A stretch of 64,000 nucleotides of DNA from assembly GCA_018380115.1 (NCBI GenBank), contig JAGZUF010000017.1, forward strand, positions 1 to 64,000, in the 5' to 3' direction. Origin of the DNA: Oscillospiraceae bacterium (lineage in GTDB: Bacteria; Bacillota; Clostridia; Oscillospirales; Ruminococcaceae). Shown piece after piece: positions 40,651 through 49,685 of this stretch. Position 1 is the stretch's first letter; each line of letters starts with the position of its first letter. The notes beneath the pieces are model-generated. The model saw nothing but the letters and a program-made list of their open reading frames with translations, ran no database searches and was not told where the DNA came from. Position numbers and translations under genes: made by a program.

Positions 40651-42279
40651 TCAGGCCCCCAGGAATTCCAACAGCTGGTGTACGTTCTTTTTGCCAAAGG
40701 ACACCTTTTCATCGTCCACCACAAGGCACGGCACGCTCATCACCTGATATTTCTCACGCAGAGCCGGAAAATGGTTTAAATCATACACATCCGCCGTCAC
40801 CTGCGGGTTCGCCGCCGCAATGCGCTGGGCGGCCGTGACAAGCTCCGGGCACATAGTGCAGGAAAGCGAAACCAGCACCTTCATGTGCACATCCCCCAGG
40901 CGCTGAATGGCTGCAGCCGAGCCTGCATCCAGCGCCTGCCCCGGCCCTGCGGCGTTGTAAAGCCCCAGCACGAAAGAGGTGAACTCGTGCCCACCGGGCA
41001 CACCGTGAAAGGCAAGGCCGGTGTCTGTGCCGTCCGCCCTGCACACGCGCACACAGGGAAGGGCCTGCTCCTGCTGCGGGGCCTCGTCTATCTGCACAGA
41101 GAGCTTATCCGTCAGCTCTGCAAGCTGCTGCATATACTGGCGCAGCTCTGCTGAGAGCGCGTCATCCCTCAAGAACAACCGCAGCACAAGCGGCTGCTGC
41201 ATTTTGGAAAAAACAGCTTCCAGCTGGGCCAGCATCTCTGCGTCGAACAGGCCGCCTGCGGGCCGACCGCCGGGCTTGTGCTGTGCCGTGTTTTCGCCCG
41301 GCAGCATTTTTGGCGCCTGCGGCCGAAGGCCCGTTTTCTGCTGCATCTGCGCCGCATATTTCTCCAGCTCTGTGGCGGCCAGGGCGCCCTCGCCCACCGC
41401 CGTCACCACCTGGCGCAGCGGCTTTGCGCACACATCGCCCGCCGCATAAAGCCCCGGCATACCGGCGCACTGGTCCCGCCCGGTGTGCACATAGCCGTGC
41501 ACGTCCAGCTCTGCCAGGCCGCGCACAAGGTCTGTGGCGGGCTCGTAACCCGCGAACACAAACACGCCGAACGTCTCGCCCTGGGGCGGGCGATATTCCG
41601 TCACTTCACCTGTGGCCGTGTTGCGCCAACGCAGGCAGCGCAGGGCCGTATCGCCCGTCACCTGTTCCACCTGCGTGTTGGGCAGGACTGTTATTTTCGG
41701 GTGGCTGCGCGCCGGTTCTGCGGCAGCCGCGGCGCAGGTGAAATCGCTTTCTCTCAAAAGGATGGTGACATGGCGGGCATATTTCGCCAGAAAAACGCTT
41801 TCCTCCGCTGCTGCAAAACCTCCGCCCACCACGAACACATCCTTGCCGGTAAAGAATTCGCCGTCGCATGTGGCACAATAGGCCACGCCGCGCCCGCGAA
41901 ACTCCTCCTCCCCGGCAAAGCCCACCGTACGCGGATGCGCCCCAGTAGCCAACAGCACGCCGAAGCATTTCAGCACGCCCCGGCTGGTGTGCACAGTTTT
42001 TATATCGCCGTCCATCCGCAGGCTCTGTACCTCGGCCAGAAGAAATTCCGCGCCAAAGCTCTGCGCCTGCTGCCGCATGGCCTCTGTCAGGGCCGTCCCG
42101 CTGGTACGCGCCACACCGGGGTAATTCACCACTTCGGCCGTAATGGTAATCTGCCCGCCGAAGTGCTCTTTTTCCACCACAACAACGCGATAGCGGGCGC
42201 GGGCGAGATACAGCGCCGCCGTCAGCCCCGCAGGGCCGCCGCCCACGATGACGGCGTCATACAATTCCTGCCGTTCCAT
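40651..42279 (-). CDS. Thioredoxin reductase-type flavoprotein fused to glutaredoxin-like domains (AhpF-like reductase)
   Basis: The 542-aa protein has an N-terminal thioredoxin-reductase module (about 1-305). This has the FAD motif VIVGGGPAGLTAALY, redox centre VAYCATCDGEF (CxxC), NADPH motif VFVVGGGFAAAEES and the C-terminal FAD motif GLYAAGDVCAKPLRQ. A linker and a tandem thioredoxin-fold region (about 350-542) follow, with one CxxC (SLSCTMCPEL). In E. coli AhpF the paired thioredoxin folds are at the N-terminus; here they are C-terminal. It lies 5 nt before the end of ahpC, so it is the likely NAD(P)H-dependent electron donor to AhpC. The start is ATG at 42279. Confidence 0.88.
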   Translation of the reverse strand: MERQELYDAVIVGGGPAGLTAALYLARARYRVVVVEKEHFGGQITITAEVVNYPGVARTSGTALTEAMRQQAQSFGAEFLLAEVQSLRMDGDIKTVHTSRGVLKCFGVLLATGAHPRTVGFAGEEEFRGRGVAYCATCDGEFFTGKDVFVVGGGFAAAEESVFLAKYARHVTILLRESDFTCAAAAAEPARSHPKITVLPNTQVEQVTGDTALRCLRWRNTATGEVTEYRPPQGETFGVFVFAGYEPATDLVRGLAELDVHGYVHTGRDQCAGMPGLYAAGDVCAKPLRQVVTAVGEGALAATELEKYAAQMQQKTGLRPQAPKMLPGENTAQHKPGGRPAGGLFDAEMLAQLEAVFSKMQQPLVLRLFLRDDALSAELRQYMQQLAELTDKLSVQIDEAPQQEQALPCVRVCRADGTDTGLAFHGVPGGHEFTSFVLGLYNAAGPGQALDAGSAAAIQRLGDVHMKVLVSLSCTMCPELVTAAQRIAAANPQVTADVYDLNHFPALREKYQVMSVPCLVVDDEKVSFGKKNVHQLLEFLGA

Positions 42280-42284
42280 AACGC

Positions 42285-42848
42285 TTAAAGCTGCCCTACA
42301 AGGTCCAGGCTGGGCTTCAGCGTTTCGGCGCCGGGCTGCCATTTTGCCGGGCACACCTCGTCCCCATGCTGCGCCACAAACTGGCTGGCCTGCACACGGC
42401 GCAGCAACTCGTCCGCGTTGCGGCCCACATTGCCGGCTGTCACCTCATAGGCCACTATTTTTCCCTCCGGGTTTACAATAAAGCTGCCGCGCTCGGCCAC
42501 GCCGTCCGCCTCGATATACACTTCAAAATCTTTGGCCAGGGCATGGGTTGGGTCTGCCAGCATGGGGTACTGCAGCTTGCGGATGCGCTCTGAGGCATCA
42601 TGCCAGGCCTTGTGCACATAGTGGGTATCGCAGGAAACGGCGTACACCTCACAGCCCGCGGCCTTGAATTCCCCGTATTTATTGGCAAGGTCCTCCAGCT
42701 CAGTGGGGCACACAAAGGTAAAGTCGGCAGGGTAGAAAAAAAATACGCTCCATTTGCCCAGAATATCGGCCTTTGTCACGGTTTTGAAGCTGCTGCCGTG
42801 AAATGCCTGCACGGAAAAATCGCTCACTTCTTTGTTTATCATGGACAT
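42285..42848 (-). CDS. ahpC: Alkyl hydroperoxide reductase, peroxiredoxin subunit
   Basis: The 187-aa typical 2-Cys peroxiredoxin reduces H2O2, organic peroxides and peroxynitrite. The peroxidatic Cys is in FYPADFTFVCPTE (Cys about 47) and the resolving Cys in GDEVCPAKW (about 166). Length and C-terminal YF-free tail are of the AhpC type. It is the first gene of a two-gene unit with its reductase and is preceded by a consensus promoter with a palindromic operator. The start has AACGGAGGTTATACCC upstream. Confidence 0.96.
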   Translation of the reverse strand: MSMINKEVSDFSVQAFHGSSFKTVTKADILGKWSVFFFYPADFTFVCPTELEDLANKYGEFKAAGCEVYAVSCDTHYVHKAWHDASERIRKLQYPMLADPTHALAKDFEVYIEADGVAERGSFIVNPEGKIVAYEVTAGNVGRNADELLRRVQASQFVAQHGDEVCPAKWQPGAETLKPSLDLVGQL

Positions 42849-42880
42849 AGGGTATAACCTCCGTTCAATAAAACGTCTTT

Positions 42881-42940
42881 AGTTAGTTATAACTAACTTT
42901 CATGCCTGCAATTATAGCAGAAAGGGCCGCCATTTGTCAA
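42881..42940 (-). promoter_or_regulatory. ahpC promoter with an 18-bp palindromic operator
   Basis: On the minus strand TTGACA (42940-42935), an 18-nt spacer and TATAAT (42916-42911). A perfect 18-bp palindrome, AGTTAGTTATAACTAACT (42898-42881), covers the transcription start region. A near-identical palindrome sits at the same place in the gpmA-flavodiiron promoter. Confidence 0.85.
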
Positions 42941-42961
42941 CACAAAATATCAATAAGGTTT

Positions 42962-44188
42962 TTATATCGTTTTTGTGTGCTCATCGCTCAGAAGCTGCGC
43001 CGCAAGCGTGTCTTTCAGCGCCATAAGCTGGCCCATAGAGGCTTCGTCCAGTGCGGAGCGCAGGGTGACTACCGGCTGCAGCATGCGCATATCCTTCATT
43101 TCGTCCAAAAGCGCCTGCATCTGCCTGCCGCTTGCAGGCGCCCAGGAGCCATTCTGCACAAGCCCCACGGTGCGGTTTTGCAGGTTCAGCGCCTTCATGT
43201 CATGCAGAAGGCCCAGCATGGCGGGGTAAACACCGTTGTTATAGGTGGGCGCCGCCAGCACCAGATGGCTGCACCGGAATATCTCACCAATCAGCACAGA
43301 GACATGCGTGCTGGAAACGTCATAGACGGCAATATTTTTCACGCCCGCCTGCGCAAGCCCATTTGCCAGAATATCTGCCGCATTTTCCGTGTTGCCGTAC
43401 ATCGAGCCGTAGAAAACAGCCACGGCGCGCTCGTCCGGCTCGTAACGGCACCAGCGGCTGTAATAGCCAACCAGGCGCTGCAGGCTGCGGCGCCACACCG
43501 AGCCGTGCAGCGGGCACAGCAGGCGGATATCCAGCGGCGCAAGCCTGTTGAGCGCCGCAGCTACCTGCGGCCCATACTTGCCCACGATGTTGCCGTAATA
43601 GCGCCGTGCATCGGCCAGCCAGTCGCGCTCAAAATCCAGCTCATCCTCAAACAGGTTCCCGTTCAGCGCCCCAAAGCTGCCGAAGGCATCCGCCGAAAAC
43701 AAAATTTTTTCGCTTTCCTCATATGCCATCATCACTTCCGGCCAATGCACCATAGGGGTGAAGAAAAAGCGCAGAGTGTGACGGCCCAGCGCCAGAGTAT
43801 CGCCGTCCTTCACCACAATGCCCCTTCCCTCCAGCGGCAGGCCGTAGAACTGGCGAATCAGGGCAAATGTCTTTTCATTTCCCACCAGCTTCATATTTGG
43901 AAAATGCAGCATCAGTGCCTCGATATTGGCACAGTGGTCCGGCTCCATATGGTCTACCACAAGGTAATCCAGCCCGCGGCCCCCCAGCTCGTGCGTGACG
44001 TTTTCCAGAAACTGGCGGGAGATAGAGCGATCTACTGTGTCCATCAGGGCTGTTTTTTCATCCATAATAAGGTAAGAGTTATACGCTACGCCGCGCGGAA
44101 TGGGAAACAGGTTTTCAAAAAGTACCAGGCGGCGGTCACTGCCGCCCACCCAAGTGACGGCGTCTGTCAATTTCCGGGTGCAATGCAT
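42962..44188 (-). CDS. Flavodiiron protein (FprA-like O2/NO reductase)
   Basis: The 408-aa protein has a metallo-beta-lactamase-like diiron domain (about 1-255) with HMEPDH (the H-x-E-x-D-H motif of flavodiiron enzymes), further ligands in MVHWPEVMM, SADAFGSFG and CPLHGSVWR. A C-terminal flavodoxin domain (about 260-408: VAVFYGSMYGNTENAA) binds FMN. It reduces O2 to water (or NO to N2O) in anaerobes. It is downstream of gpmA (27 nt) under the shared operator. The ATG start has GGAGGAAAACC upstream. Confidence 0.94.
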   Translation of the reverse strand: MHCTRKLTDAVTWVGGSDRRLVLFENLFPIPRGVAYNSYLIMDEKTALMDTVDRSISRQFLENVTHELGGRGLDYLVVDHMEPDHCANIEALMLHFPNMKLVGNEKTFALIRQFYGLPLEGRGIVVKDGDTLALGRHTLRFFFTPMVHWPEVMMAYEESEKILFSADAFGSFGALNGNLFEDELDFERDWLADARRYYGNIVGKYGPQVAAALNRLAPLDIRLLCPLHGSVWRRSLQRLVGYYSRWCRYEPDERAVAVFYGSMYGNTENAADILANGLAQAGVKNIAVYDVSSTHVSVLIGEIFRCSHLVLAAPTYNNGVYPAMLGLLHDMKALNLQNRTVGLVQNGSWAPASGRQMQALLDEMKDMRMLQPVVTLRSALDEASMGQLMALKDTLAAQLLSDEHTKTI

Positions 44189-44215
44189 GGTTTTCCTCCT
44201 TTTTGCACGGCTGCC

Positions 44216-44968
44216 TCAGCCCTGCTTTGTGCCCTGGTTTTTTACGGCCTGCATTTTGGCCTGTATGGCCGCTGCATCGCCCAGATAGCGGTGCCTCACT
44301 GCACGCAGGCCCTCGTCCAGGTCGTATACCAGCGGAGTGCCGGTGGGGATATTCAGCTCTGTTATCTCGTTTTCCGGGATATGGTCCAGATACATCACCA
44401 GCGCGCGCAGGGAGTTGCCGTGCGCCGCAATCAGCACGCGCCTGCCCGCCTCAATATCCCGGCGGATGTGTGTTTCATAATAGGGGATGACGCGGGCAAT
44501 GGTGTCCTTCAGGCTTTCTGCCAGCGGAAGCTCACTTACGGCAATGCCCTGGTACATGGGCTGCAGGGCAGGGTTTCTTTCGTCCGATGCCTCCAGTGCG
44601 GGTGGGCGCACATCGAACGAGCGGCGCCATATTTTCACCTGCGCCTCGCCATACCTTTCCGCCGTCTCTGCCTTGTTCAGCCCCTGCAGGGCGCCGTAAT
44701 GGCGTTCGTTCAGCTTCCATGTCTTCACCACAGGTATCCATTCCTCGTCCATCTGCTCCAGCACACAGTTTGCCGTGTGGATGGCGCGCCTGAGGTAGGA
44801 TGTGTAGCACACGTCAAAATGGAACCCCGCCTCCTTCAAAAGCGTGCCGCCCTGACGCGCTTCTTCCCTTCCCGTTTCGGAAAGGTCTACGTCCGTCCAG
44901 CCCGTGAACAGGTTTTCTCTGTTCCACACGCTCTCTCCGTGGCGAATCATAACCAGTTGCCTGTACAT
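44216..44968 (-). CDS. gpmA: 2,3-bisphosphoglycerate-dependent phosphoglycerate mutase
   Basis: The 250-aa enzyme interconverts 3- and 2-phosphoglycerate in glycolysis. The active-site LVMIRHGESVWNRENLFTGW (His phosphorylated, about 10) and NERHYGALQGLNKAE are typical of dPGM, as is the C-terminal AAHGNSLRALVMYLDHIPE. The ATG start has GAAGGAGGCATTGAT. It forms a two-gene unit with a flavodiiron protein and carries the same operator as ahpC. dPGM has no metal need, unlike the Mn2+-dependent iPGM. Confidence 0.94.
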   Translation of the reverse strand: MYRQLVMIRHGESVWNRENLFTGWTDVDLSETGREEARQGGTLLKEAGFHFDVCYTSYLRRAIHTANCVLEQMDEEWIPVVKTWKLNERHYGALQGLNKAETAERYGEAQVKIWRRSFDVRPPALEASDERNPALQPMYQGIAVSELPLAESLKDTIARVIPYYETHIRRDIEAGRRVLIAAHGNSLRALVMYLDHIPENEITELNIPTGTPLVYDLDEGLRAVRHRYLGDAAAIQAKMQAVKNQGTKQG

Positions 44969-45048
44969 ATCAATGCCTCCTTCTGCGTTTTCCTTCAGTT
45001 TCGCCGGATATGCAGCCGGCAGACACCGGTCTTCAGGAAAAACGCGGT

Positions 45049-45102
45049 GGTTAGTTATAGCTAACCTATAGACAGCATACTACTTTTCCCTTTGAATAGC
45101 AA
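45049..45102 (-). promoter_or_regulatory. gpmA-flavodiiron promoter with shared palindromic operator
   Basis: On the minus strand TTGCTA (45102-45097), a 17-nt spacer and TATGCT (45079-45074), then GGTTAGTTATAGCTAACC (45066-45049). This 18-bp near-palindrome matches the ahpC operator in its core and lies in the same position relative to the -10. Confidence 0.8.
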
Positions 45103-45293
45103 GCCCCTGCGCATAAAAAGCACATGACACAGGCATCCCGGCTATGCCCTCCGCCCGGCCGGAGCCTCATGCGGGAAGGCCTTTCACAGGGCATTGAAGC
45201 ATCTGCCTTCCGCACCGCCTGCACGGCAGCCCGCAGGCGGGCGGCACCTGTTTCACCGGCACCTTTTTACCGCCGCAAGGCCGCCGCCTATTT

Positions 45294-45329
45294 CCCGCTT
45301 TGCGCGGCGCTTGAAGCAAAAGCCCTTTT
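45294..45329 (+). repeat. Dispersed intergenic repeat, copy C
   Basis: CCCGCTTTGC, about 10 nt, then GAAGCAAAAGCCCTTTTG. It is the member most diverged from the AAGCGAAAGC core. It lies in the gene-free 45103-45379 stretch. Confidence 0.55.
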
Positions 45330-45379
45330 GTCCATTTCCGGCAGAGCCGGGGGCACTTACGCCATTCAAGTGTATAAGC

Positions 45380-45407
45380 AAAAAGGCAGGGGCCCTGTGC
45401 CCCTGCC
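45380..45407 (-). terminator. Terminator after the DUF membrane protein gene at 45417
   Basis: GGCAGGGGC / GCCCCTGCC stem on the minus strand followed by T5 (45384-45380), about 10 nt after the stop codon. Confidence 0.85.
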
Positions 45408-45416
45408 CTGGCTCTG

Positions 45417-46001
45417 TCACTGCAGGGCCTGAGGGCTCTGCTGCTCCGGCTCCGCCTTATGTGCCGTCACCGTCAGGCCCCTCCACCGGCGAAAAAGGGC
45501 AAGCTCCAGCACCATGCACAGCACATACCCGCCCATGGCCGCCAGCTCCAGCGGCACAAAGGCTTTCAGCACCAGAAGCTGATAGCCGATGTCAAGCACC
45601 AGGGCCACCGCCAAAAGGCCTGCGGCGATAACTGTGCCTCCTGTGAGGGCATGGTTTACGGTGTTATACTCCCACGCAGGGGCGTCCTGCCTGGTGGTAA
45701 ACAGGTTCAGCACGCCGTATACCGTATATGCCGCCGCAAACAGTCCGAACAAGGCCGGCAGCGTCACAAGATTGGTGGCATTGCTGGGCACCGGCAGGCA
45801 CAGCGTGCCCACCAGCAGCGCCGCCCCTGCGAAGGCCAGAAGGCCAATGTGCACCTTTAACGTGCGGAAAGCGGCCGCCGTCATCACAAAATGGCGCATT
45901 TCACCCTGATACTCGTACACCACCCGGCGCCCCTTGCGGTTGTTGGCAGGCACCTCTTTGCGCACATAATTCTGAAACCCGTCCCGGAATTCTTTTCCCA
46001 T
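45417..46001 (-). CDS. Polytopic membrane protein of unknown function
   Basis: The 194-aa protein has about four transmembrane segments (around 53-72, 80-100, 125-145, 150-170). The cytoplasmic N-terminus is basic (FQNYVRKEVPANNRKGRRVVYEYQGE). I cannot assign a family. The ATG at 46001 has GAGGCAGGT before it. It lies 102 nt downstream of the ABC exporter gene in the same direction, so it may be part of that unit; the longer open frame would begin in the gap without a ribosome binding site. Confidence 0.68.
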   Translation of the reverse strand: MGKEFRDGFQNYVRKEVPANNRKGRRVVYEYQGEMRHFVMTAAAFRTLKVHIGLLAFAGAALLVGTLCLPVPSNATNLVTLPALFGLFAAAYTVYGVLNLFTTRQDAPAWEYNTVNHALTGGTVIAAGLLAVALVLDIGYQLLVLKAFVPLELAAMGGYVLCMVLELALFRRWRGLTVTAHKAEPEQQSPQALQ

Positions 46002-46102
46002 ACCTGCCTCTTTCCCGGCGGCACGCACTGGCCAACCCAAATAACGTATATGTTTTATATCCTATCACATCTGCAGCAGACATGCAACGCCCCGGCGCGC
46101 CG

Positions 46103-47944
46103 TCACGAGAGCTCGAACATGCCATGATAAAGCTGGTAATATTCGCCCTTTTGCGCCAGAAGCTCTTCATGGCAGCCGCGCTCTACAATCTGCCCATGCT
46201 CCAGCACGATGATGGCATCCGCGTTGCGCACGGTGGAAAGGCGGTGGGCAATGACGAACACCGTACGCCCCTGCATCAAGGTATCCATGCCTTTTTCGAT
46301 AAGCGCCTCGGTGCGGGTGTCGATGCTGGAGGTTGCCTCATCCAGAATAAGCACAGGCGGGTCTGCTACGGCGGCGCGCGCGATGGCAATCAGCTGGCGC
46401 TGGCCCTGCGATAGATTTGCGCCGTCCGCGGTAATGCGTGTGTCATAACCCTGCGGCAGGCGGCGGATGAAGGAGTCTGCGTTGACCACCTTTGCCGCAT
46501 GCTCTACCTCCTGCTGTGTGGCATCCAGCCTGCCGAAACGGATATTGTCCGCAATGGTGCCGGTGAACAGATGGGTATCCTGCAGCACCATGCCAAGGCT
46601 GCGGCGCAGGGAGTCCTTGCAGATATCCCGGATATCCAGTCCGTCATATGTGACGGCGCCCTGCTGCACCTCGTAAAAGCGGTTGATCAGGTTTGTGATA
46701 GTGGTTTTGCCCGCGCCCGTAGAGCCGACAAAAGCGATTTTCTGGCCGGGCTTTGCGTAAAGGCTGATGTCCTTCAAAATGGCATGTCCCGGCTCATAGC
46801 CAAAGCTCACATGCTCGAAGCGCACATCTCCGCGCAGGGGCACAAGAACGCCGTCCGCCTTCTGCCAGGCCCAGCGGCCCGTCTTTTCCCGGCAGGCGGA
46901 AAGCGCGCCGTTTTCTTCGCGCACATTCACAAGGCGCACGGTGCCCGCGTCCGTCTCCGGCTGCTGCGCCATGGCGCCGAAAATGCGCTCGGCACCGGCC
47001 AGCGCGGCCAAAAGCAGGTTGCTTTGCTGGGTGAACTGGTTGATGGGCAGCGCCGCCTGCCGCACGAACACAAGGTAGCTTGCAAGGCTGCCGATGTCTG
47101 TCATGCCCCGCAGGGCCATGATGCCGCCCAGCACAGCCACCAGCGCGTAGTTGATATACGAAATAGTGACCACCGCGGGCACCATGGTGGCGGCATAGCT
47201 CTGCGCGCCCGTGCCCGCCCTGCGCAGCGCGTCGTTCTTTTCGCGGAACACGCGCTGGTTTTCCGCCTCGTGGTTGAACACCTTCACCACCTTCTGCCCG
47301 CTGACCATTTCTTCAATATAGCCGTCCAGCTCGCCCAGGCTGGCCTGCTGGCGGGTGAAGTAAGCCCGGCTGCGCCTGCCGCTGTAACGGATATACAAAA
47401 ACATGGCGGCATAGCCCACCACCACCAGCAGGGAAAGCTGCCAGTTCAACACAAACAGCATGGCCAGCGTGCCCACAATTTGGATGAAGCTTTGAATGAC
47501 CATGGCAAAGCTGTTGTTCAGCGCGTCGGAGACGGTGTCCACGTCATTTGTGAAATAGCTCATCACATCGCCGTGGCGGCGGGTGTCAAAAAAGCGCAGA
47601 GGGAGCGTCTGGATATGGGCAAACAGATCCCGGCGGATGTCGAACAGCACCTTCTGCGCCATGTTCACCATCGTCTGTGTGTAACCCCACGCCGCCAGCA
47701 CACCTACGCCATAAATAAGCGCTGTGGCCGCCACGCCCCGCACCAGGGCGGATATATCCGCGCCCGCCAGGCTGTTCACCACAGGACGTATCATATAGGT
47801 GCCGAGCAGGTTGGCGCAGGCGCTTATGGTAACCAGCGCCGCCACTGCGAACAGCAGAAGCCTGTGCCGCCCCATATAGCGCAGGAGCTCGCCCACAGCA
47901 AAGCGAAGGTTCTGGGGCCGCTTACCGGCCGGCTGGCGTGCCAT
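46103..47944 (-). CDS. ABC exporter subunit with consensus ATPase site (MdlB/LmrD-like)
   Basis: The 613-aa half-transporter has an N-terminal six-helix exporter domain (about 25-330) and a nucleotide-binding domain. Motifs are Walker A VGSTGAGKTTITNL, signature LSQGQRQL, Walker B PVLILDEATSSID (catalytic Glu intact) and VIAHRLSTV. It overlaps the preceding ABC gene by 23 nt, so the two form a heterodimer. Export of drugs, lipids or peptides is inferred from the family. Confidence 0.92.
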   Translation of the reverse strand: MARQPAGKRPQNLRFAVGELLRYMGRHRLLLFAVAALVTISACANLLGTYMIRPVVNSLAGADISALVRGVAATALIYGVGVLAAWGYTQTMVNMAQKVLFDIRRDLFAHIQTLPLRFFDTRRHGDVMSYFTNDVDTVSDALNNSFAMVIQSFIQIVGTLAMLFVLNWQLSLLVVVGYAAMFLYIRYSGRRSRAYFTRQQASLGELDGYIEEMVSGQKVVKVFNHEAENQRVFREKNDALRRAGTGAQSYAATMVPAVVTISYINYALVAVLGGIMALRGMTDIGSLASYLVFVRQAALPINQFTQQSNLLLAALAGAERIFGAMAQQPETDAGTVRLVNVREENGALSACREKTGRWAWQKADGVLVPLRGDVRFEHVSFGYEPGHAILKDISLYAKPGQKIAFVGSTGAGKTTITNLINRFYEVQQGAVTYDGLDIRDICKDSLRRSLGMVLQDTHLFTGTIADNIRFGRLDATQQEVEHAAKVVNADSFIRRLPQGYDTRITADGANLSQGQRQLIAIARAAVADPPVLILDEATSSIDTRTEALIEKGMDTLMQGRTVFVIAHRLSTVRNADAIIVLEHGQIVERGCHEELLAQKGEYYQLYHGMFELS

Positions 47945-49673
47945 CGCCGTCGCCTCCCTTCATCTGGGAATGATAGATTTCCTGATAAATCGCGTCTGTG
48001 CGCAGCAGCTGCTCGTGCGTGCCGCACGCATGCAGCCGCCCGTCCTCCAGCACCACAATCTGGTCTGTGCCCATCACAGAGGTGATGCGCTGGGCAATGA
48101 TGATTTTCGTCACGCCCGAAAGCCCGGCCAGCGCCGCGCGGATGCGCCCCTCCGTTGCAGTGTCCACCGCGCTGGTGGAATCGTCAAAAATCAACACCTT
48201 GGGCCTTTTCAAAAGCGTGCGCGCAATGCACAGCCGCTGCTTCTGCCCGCCGGAGACATTCACGCCGCCCTGGCCGAGGTCTGTGTCCAAGCCTTTTGGC
48301 ATGCGGGCCAGAAATTCATCTGCGCAGGCGGCGCGGCAGGCCTGCCACAGCTCGTCATCGCTGGCCGCAGGGGCGCCCCATAACAGGTTTTCACGCACCG
48401 TGCCGGAGAACAGCACGTTCTTTTGTAAAACAATGCCCACAGCGTCGCGCAGGGCCGCAAGGTCGTACTCGCGCACATCGCGGCCGCCCACGCGCACCTG
48501 CCCGGCGCTTGCATCATACAGGCGGGGGATAAGCTGCACCAGTGTGGATTTGGCCGAACCCGTGCCGCCCAGAATGCCCACCGTCTGCCCGGACGGGATG
48601 TGCAGCTCAATATCCGAAAGGGCATATTTGCGCGCCTCCGGCCTGTATTTGAACGAGACGCCGCAGAAATCTATGCTGCCGTCTGCAATTTCCTTCACGG
48701 CCCCCGGCGGTGATGTGAGGGCCACCGGCTCGTCCAGCACTTCACCGATGCGCCTGGCGCTGGCCAGCGAACGCGTCAGCAGCAGGAACACGTTCGATAT
48801 CATCATCAGCGAATTCATCACCTGCATCACATAGCTCAAAAAGCCCGTCAGCTCGCCCACCTGAAGCTGCCCGCGCAGTATCATATTGCCGCCGAACCAC
48901 AAAAGCAAAACCGTAGAGGTGTACATCACAAGCTGAAATGCAGGCAGGTTCAGCACCGCACAGCGGAAGGTGCGGCGGCTCACATCCATCAGTTCCCCGT
49001 TCACCTGCTGGAATTTTTCCTCTTCATACTCCCCGCGCACGAATGCCTTTACGGCGCGGATGGCAATAAGCCCTTCGCGTACCATGCCGTTCACATGGTC
49101 CACCGCGGCCTGCAGGCGGGAATACAACGGCGCCACCCTGCGCATGATGAAGAACAGTGCCGCCCCCAGAACGGGCGTGCACACAAAAAACACCAGCGAG
49201 AGCTGCGCGTTCATCCAGAAGGAAAGCCCCACGCCCAGCACCAGCATCACCGGCCCGCGCACGATGGGGCGGAAGCCGCTGTTGATAGCGTTCTGCAACA
49301 CTGTAACGTCAGTGGTCATACGTGTGACAAGCGAGGAAGTCTCGAAATGGTCCAGGTTGGAAAACGCATACTGCTGCACTCTGGCATATTCCGCCTCACG
49401 GATGCGCGCGCCCAGCCCATAGGACGCCCGCGCGGCAAAGCGGGCATACAACATCCCCGTCAGCAGGGCCAGCAGGGCGCATACACCCATCTGCACACCC
49501 TTGTGCAGAATATAGGCCACGTCGCCGCCGGCGATACCCGTATCAATAATGCCCGCCATCAGCACCGGAATGATAAGCTCGAACGAAGTCTCCACCACCA
49601 CAAGGAAAGCTCCGAACACAAGGTCTTTCCGATAGGGGCCAAGGTAGCCGAATATCCGCTTCAAATCTTTCAC
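47922..49673 (-). CDS. ABC exporter subunit with degenerate ATPase site (MdlA/LmrC-like)
   Basis: The 583-aa half-transporter (six membrane helices, about 15-300, then nucleotide-binding domain) has Walker A GILGGTGSAKSTLVQL and signature VSGGQKQRL. Its Walker B reads VLIFDDSTSAVD, with Asp in place of the catalytic Glu. One degenerate site is typical of heterodimeric exporters such as TmrAB/LmrCD. It lies 12 nt after a MarR-family gene and 23 nt inside the next ABC gene. Confidence 0.92.
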   Translation of the reverse strand: MKDLKRIFGYLGPYRKDLVFGAFLVVVETSFELIIPVLMAGIIDTGIAGGDVAYILHKGVQMGVCALLALLTGMLYARFAARASYGLGARIREAEYARVQQYAFSNLDHFETSSLVTRMTTDVTVLQNAINSGFRPIVRGPVMLVLGVGLSFWMNAQLSLVFFVCTPVLGAALFFIMRRVAPLYSRLQAAVDHVNGMVREGLIAIRAVKAFVRGEYEEEKFQQVNGELMDVSRRTFRCAVLNLPAFQLVMYTSTVLLLWFGGNMILRGQLQVGELTGFLSYVMQVMNSLMMISNVFLLLTRSLASARRIGEVLDEPVALTSPPGAVKEIADGSIDFCGVSFKYRPEARKYALSDIELHIPSGQTVGILGGTGSAKSTLVQLIPRLYDASAGQVRVGGRDVREYDLAALRDAVGIVLQKNVLFSGTVRENLLWGAPAASDDELWQACRAACADEFLARMPKGLDTDLGQGGVNVSGGQKQRLCIARTLLKRPKVLIFDDSTSAVDTATEGRIRAALAGLSGVTKIIIAQRITSVMGTDQIVVLEDGRLHACGTHEQLLRTDAIYQEIYHSQMKGGDGDGTPAGR

Positions 49674-49685
49674 ACACAGCCCCCC

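Noticed and set aside
42902..45064. A 720-aa plus-strand open frame opposite the flavodiiron and gpmA genes
   Set aside because: It is the antisense of two well-supported enzymes, has no start with a ribosome binding site and gives a His/Gln-rich, low-complexity protein typical of GC-rich shadow frames.
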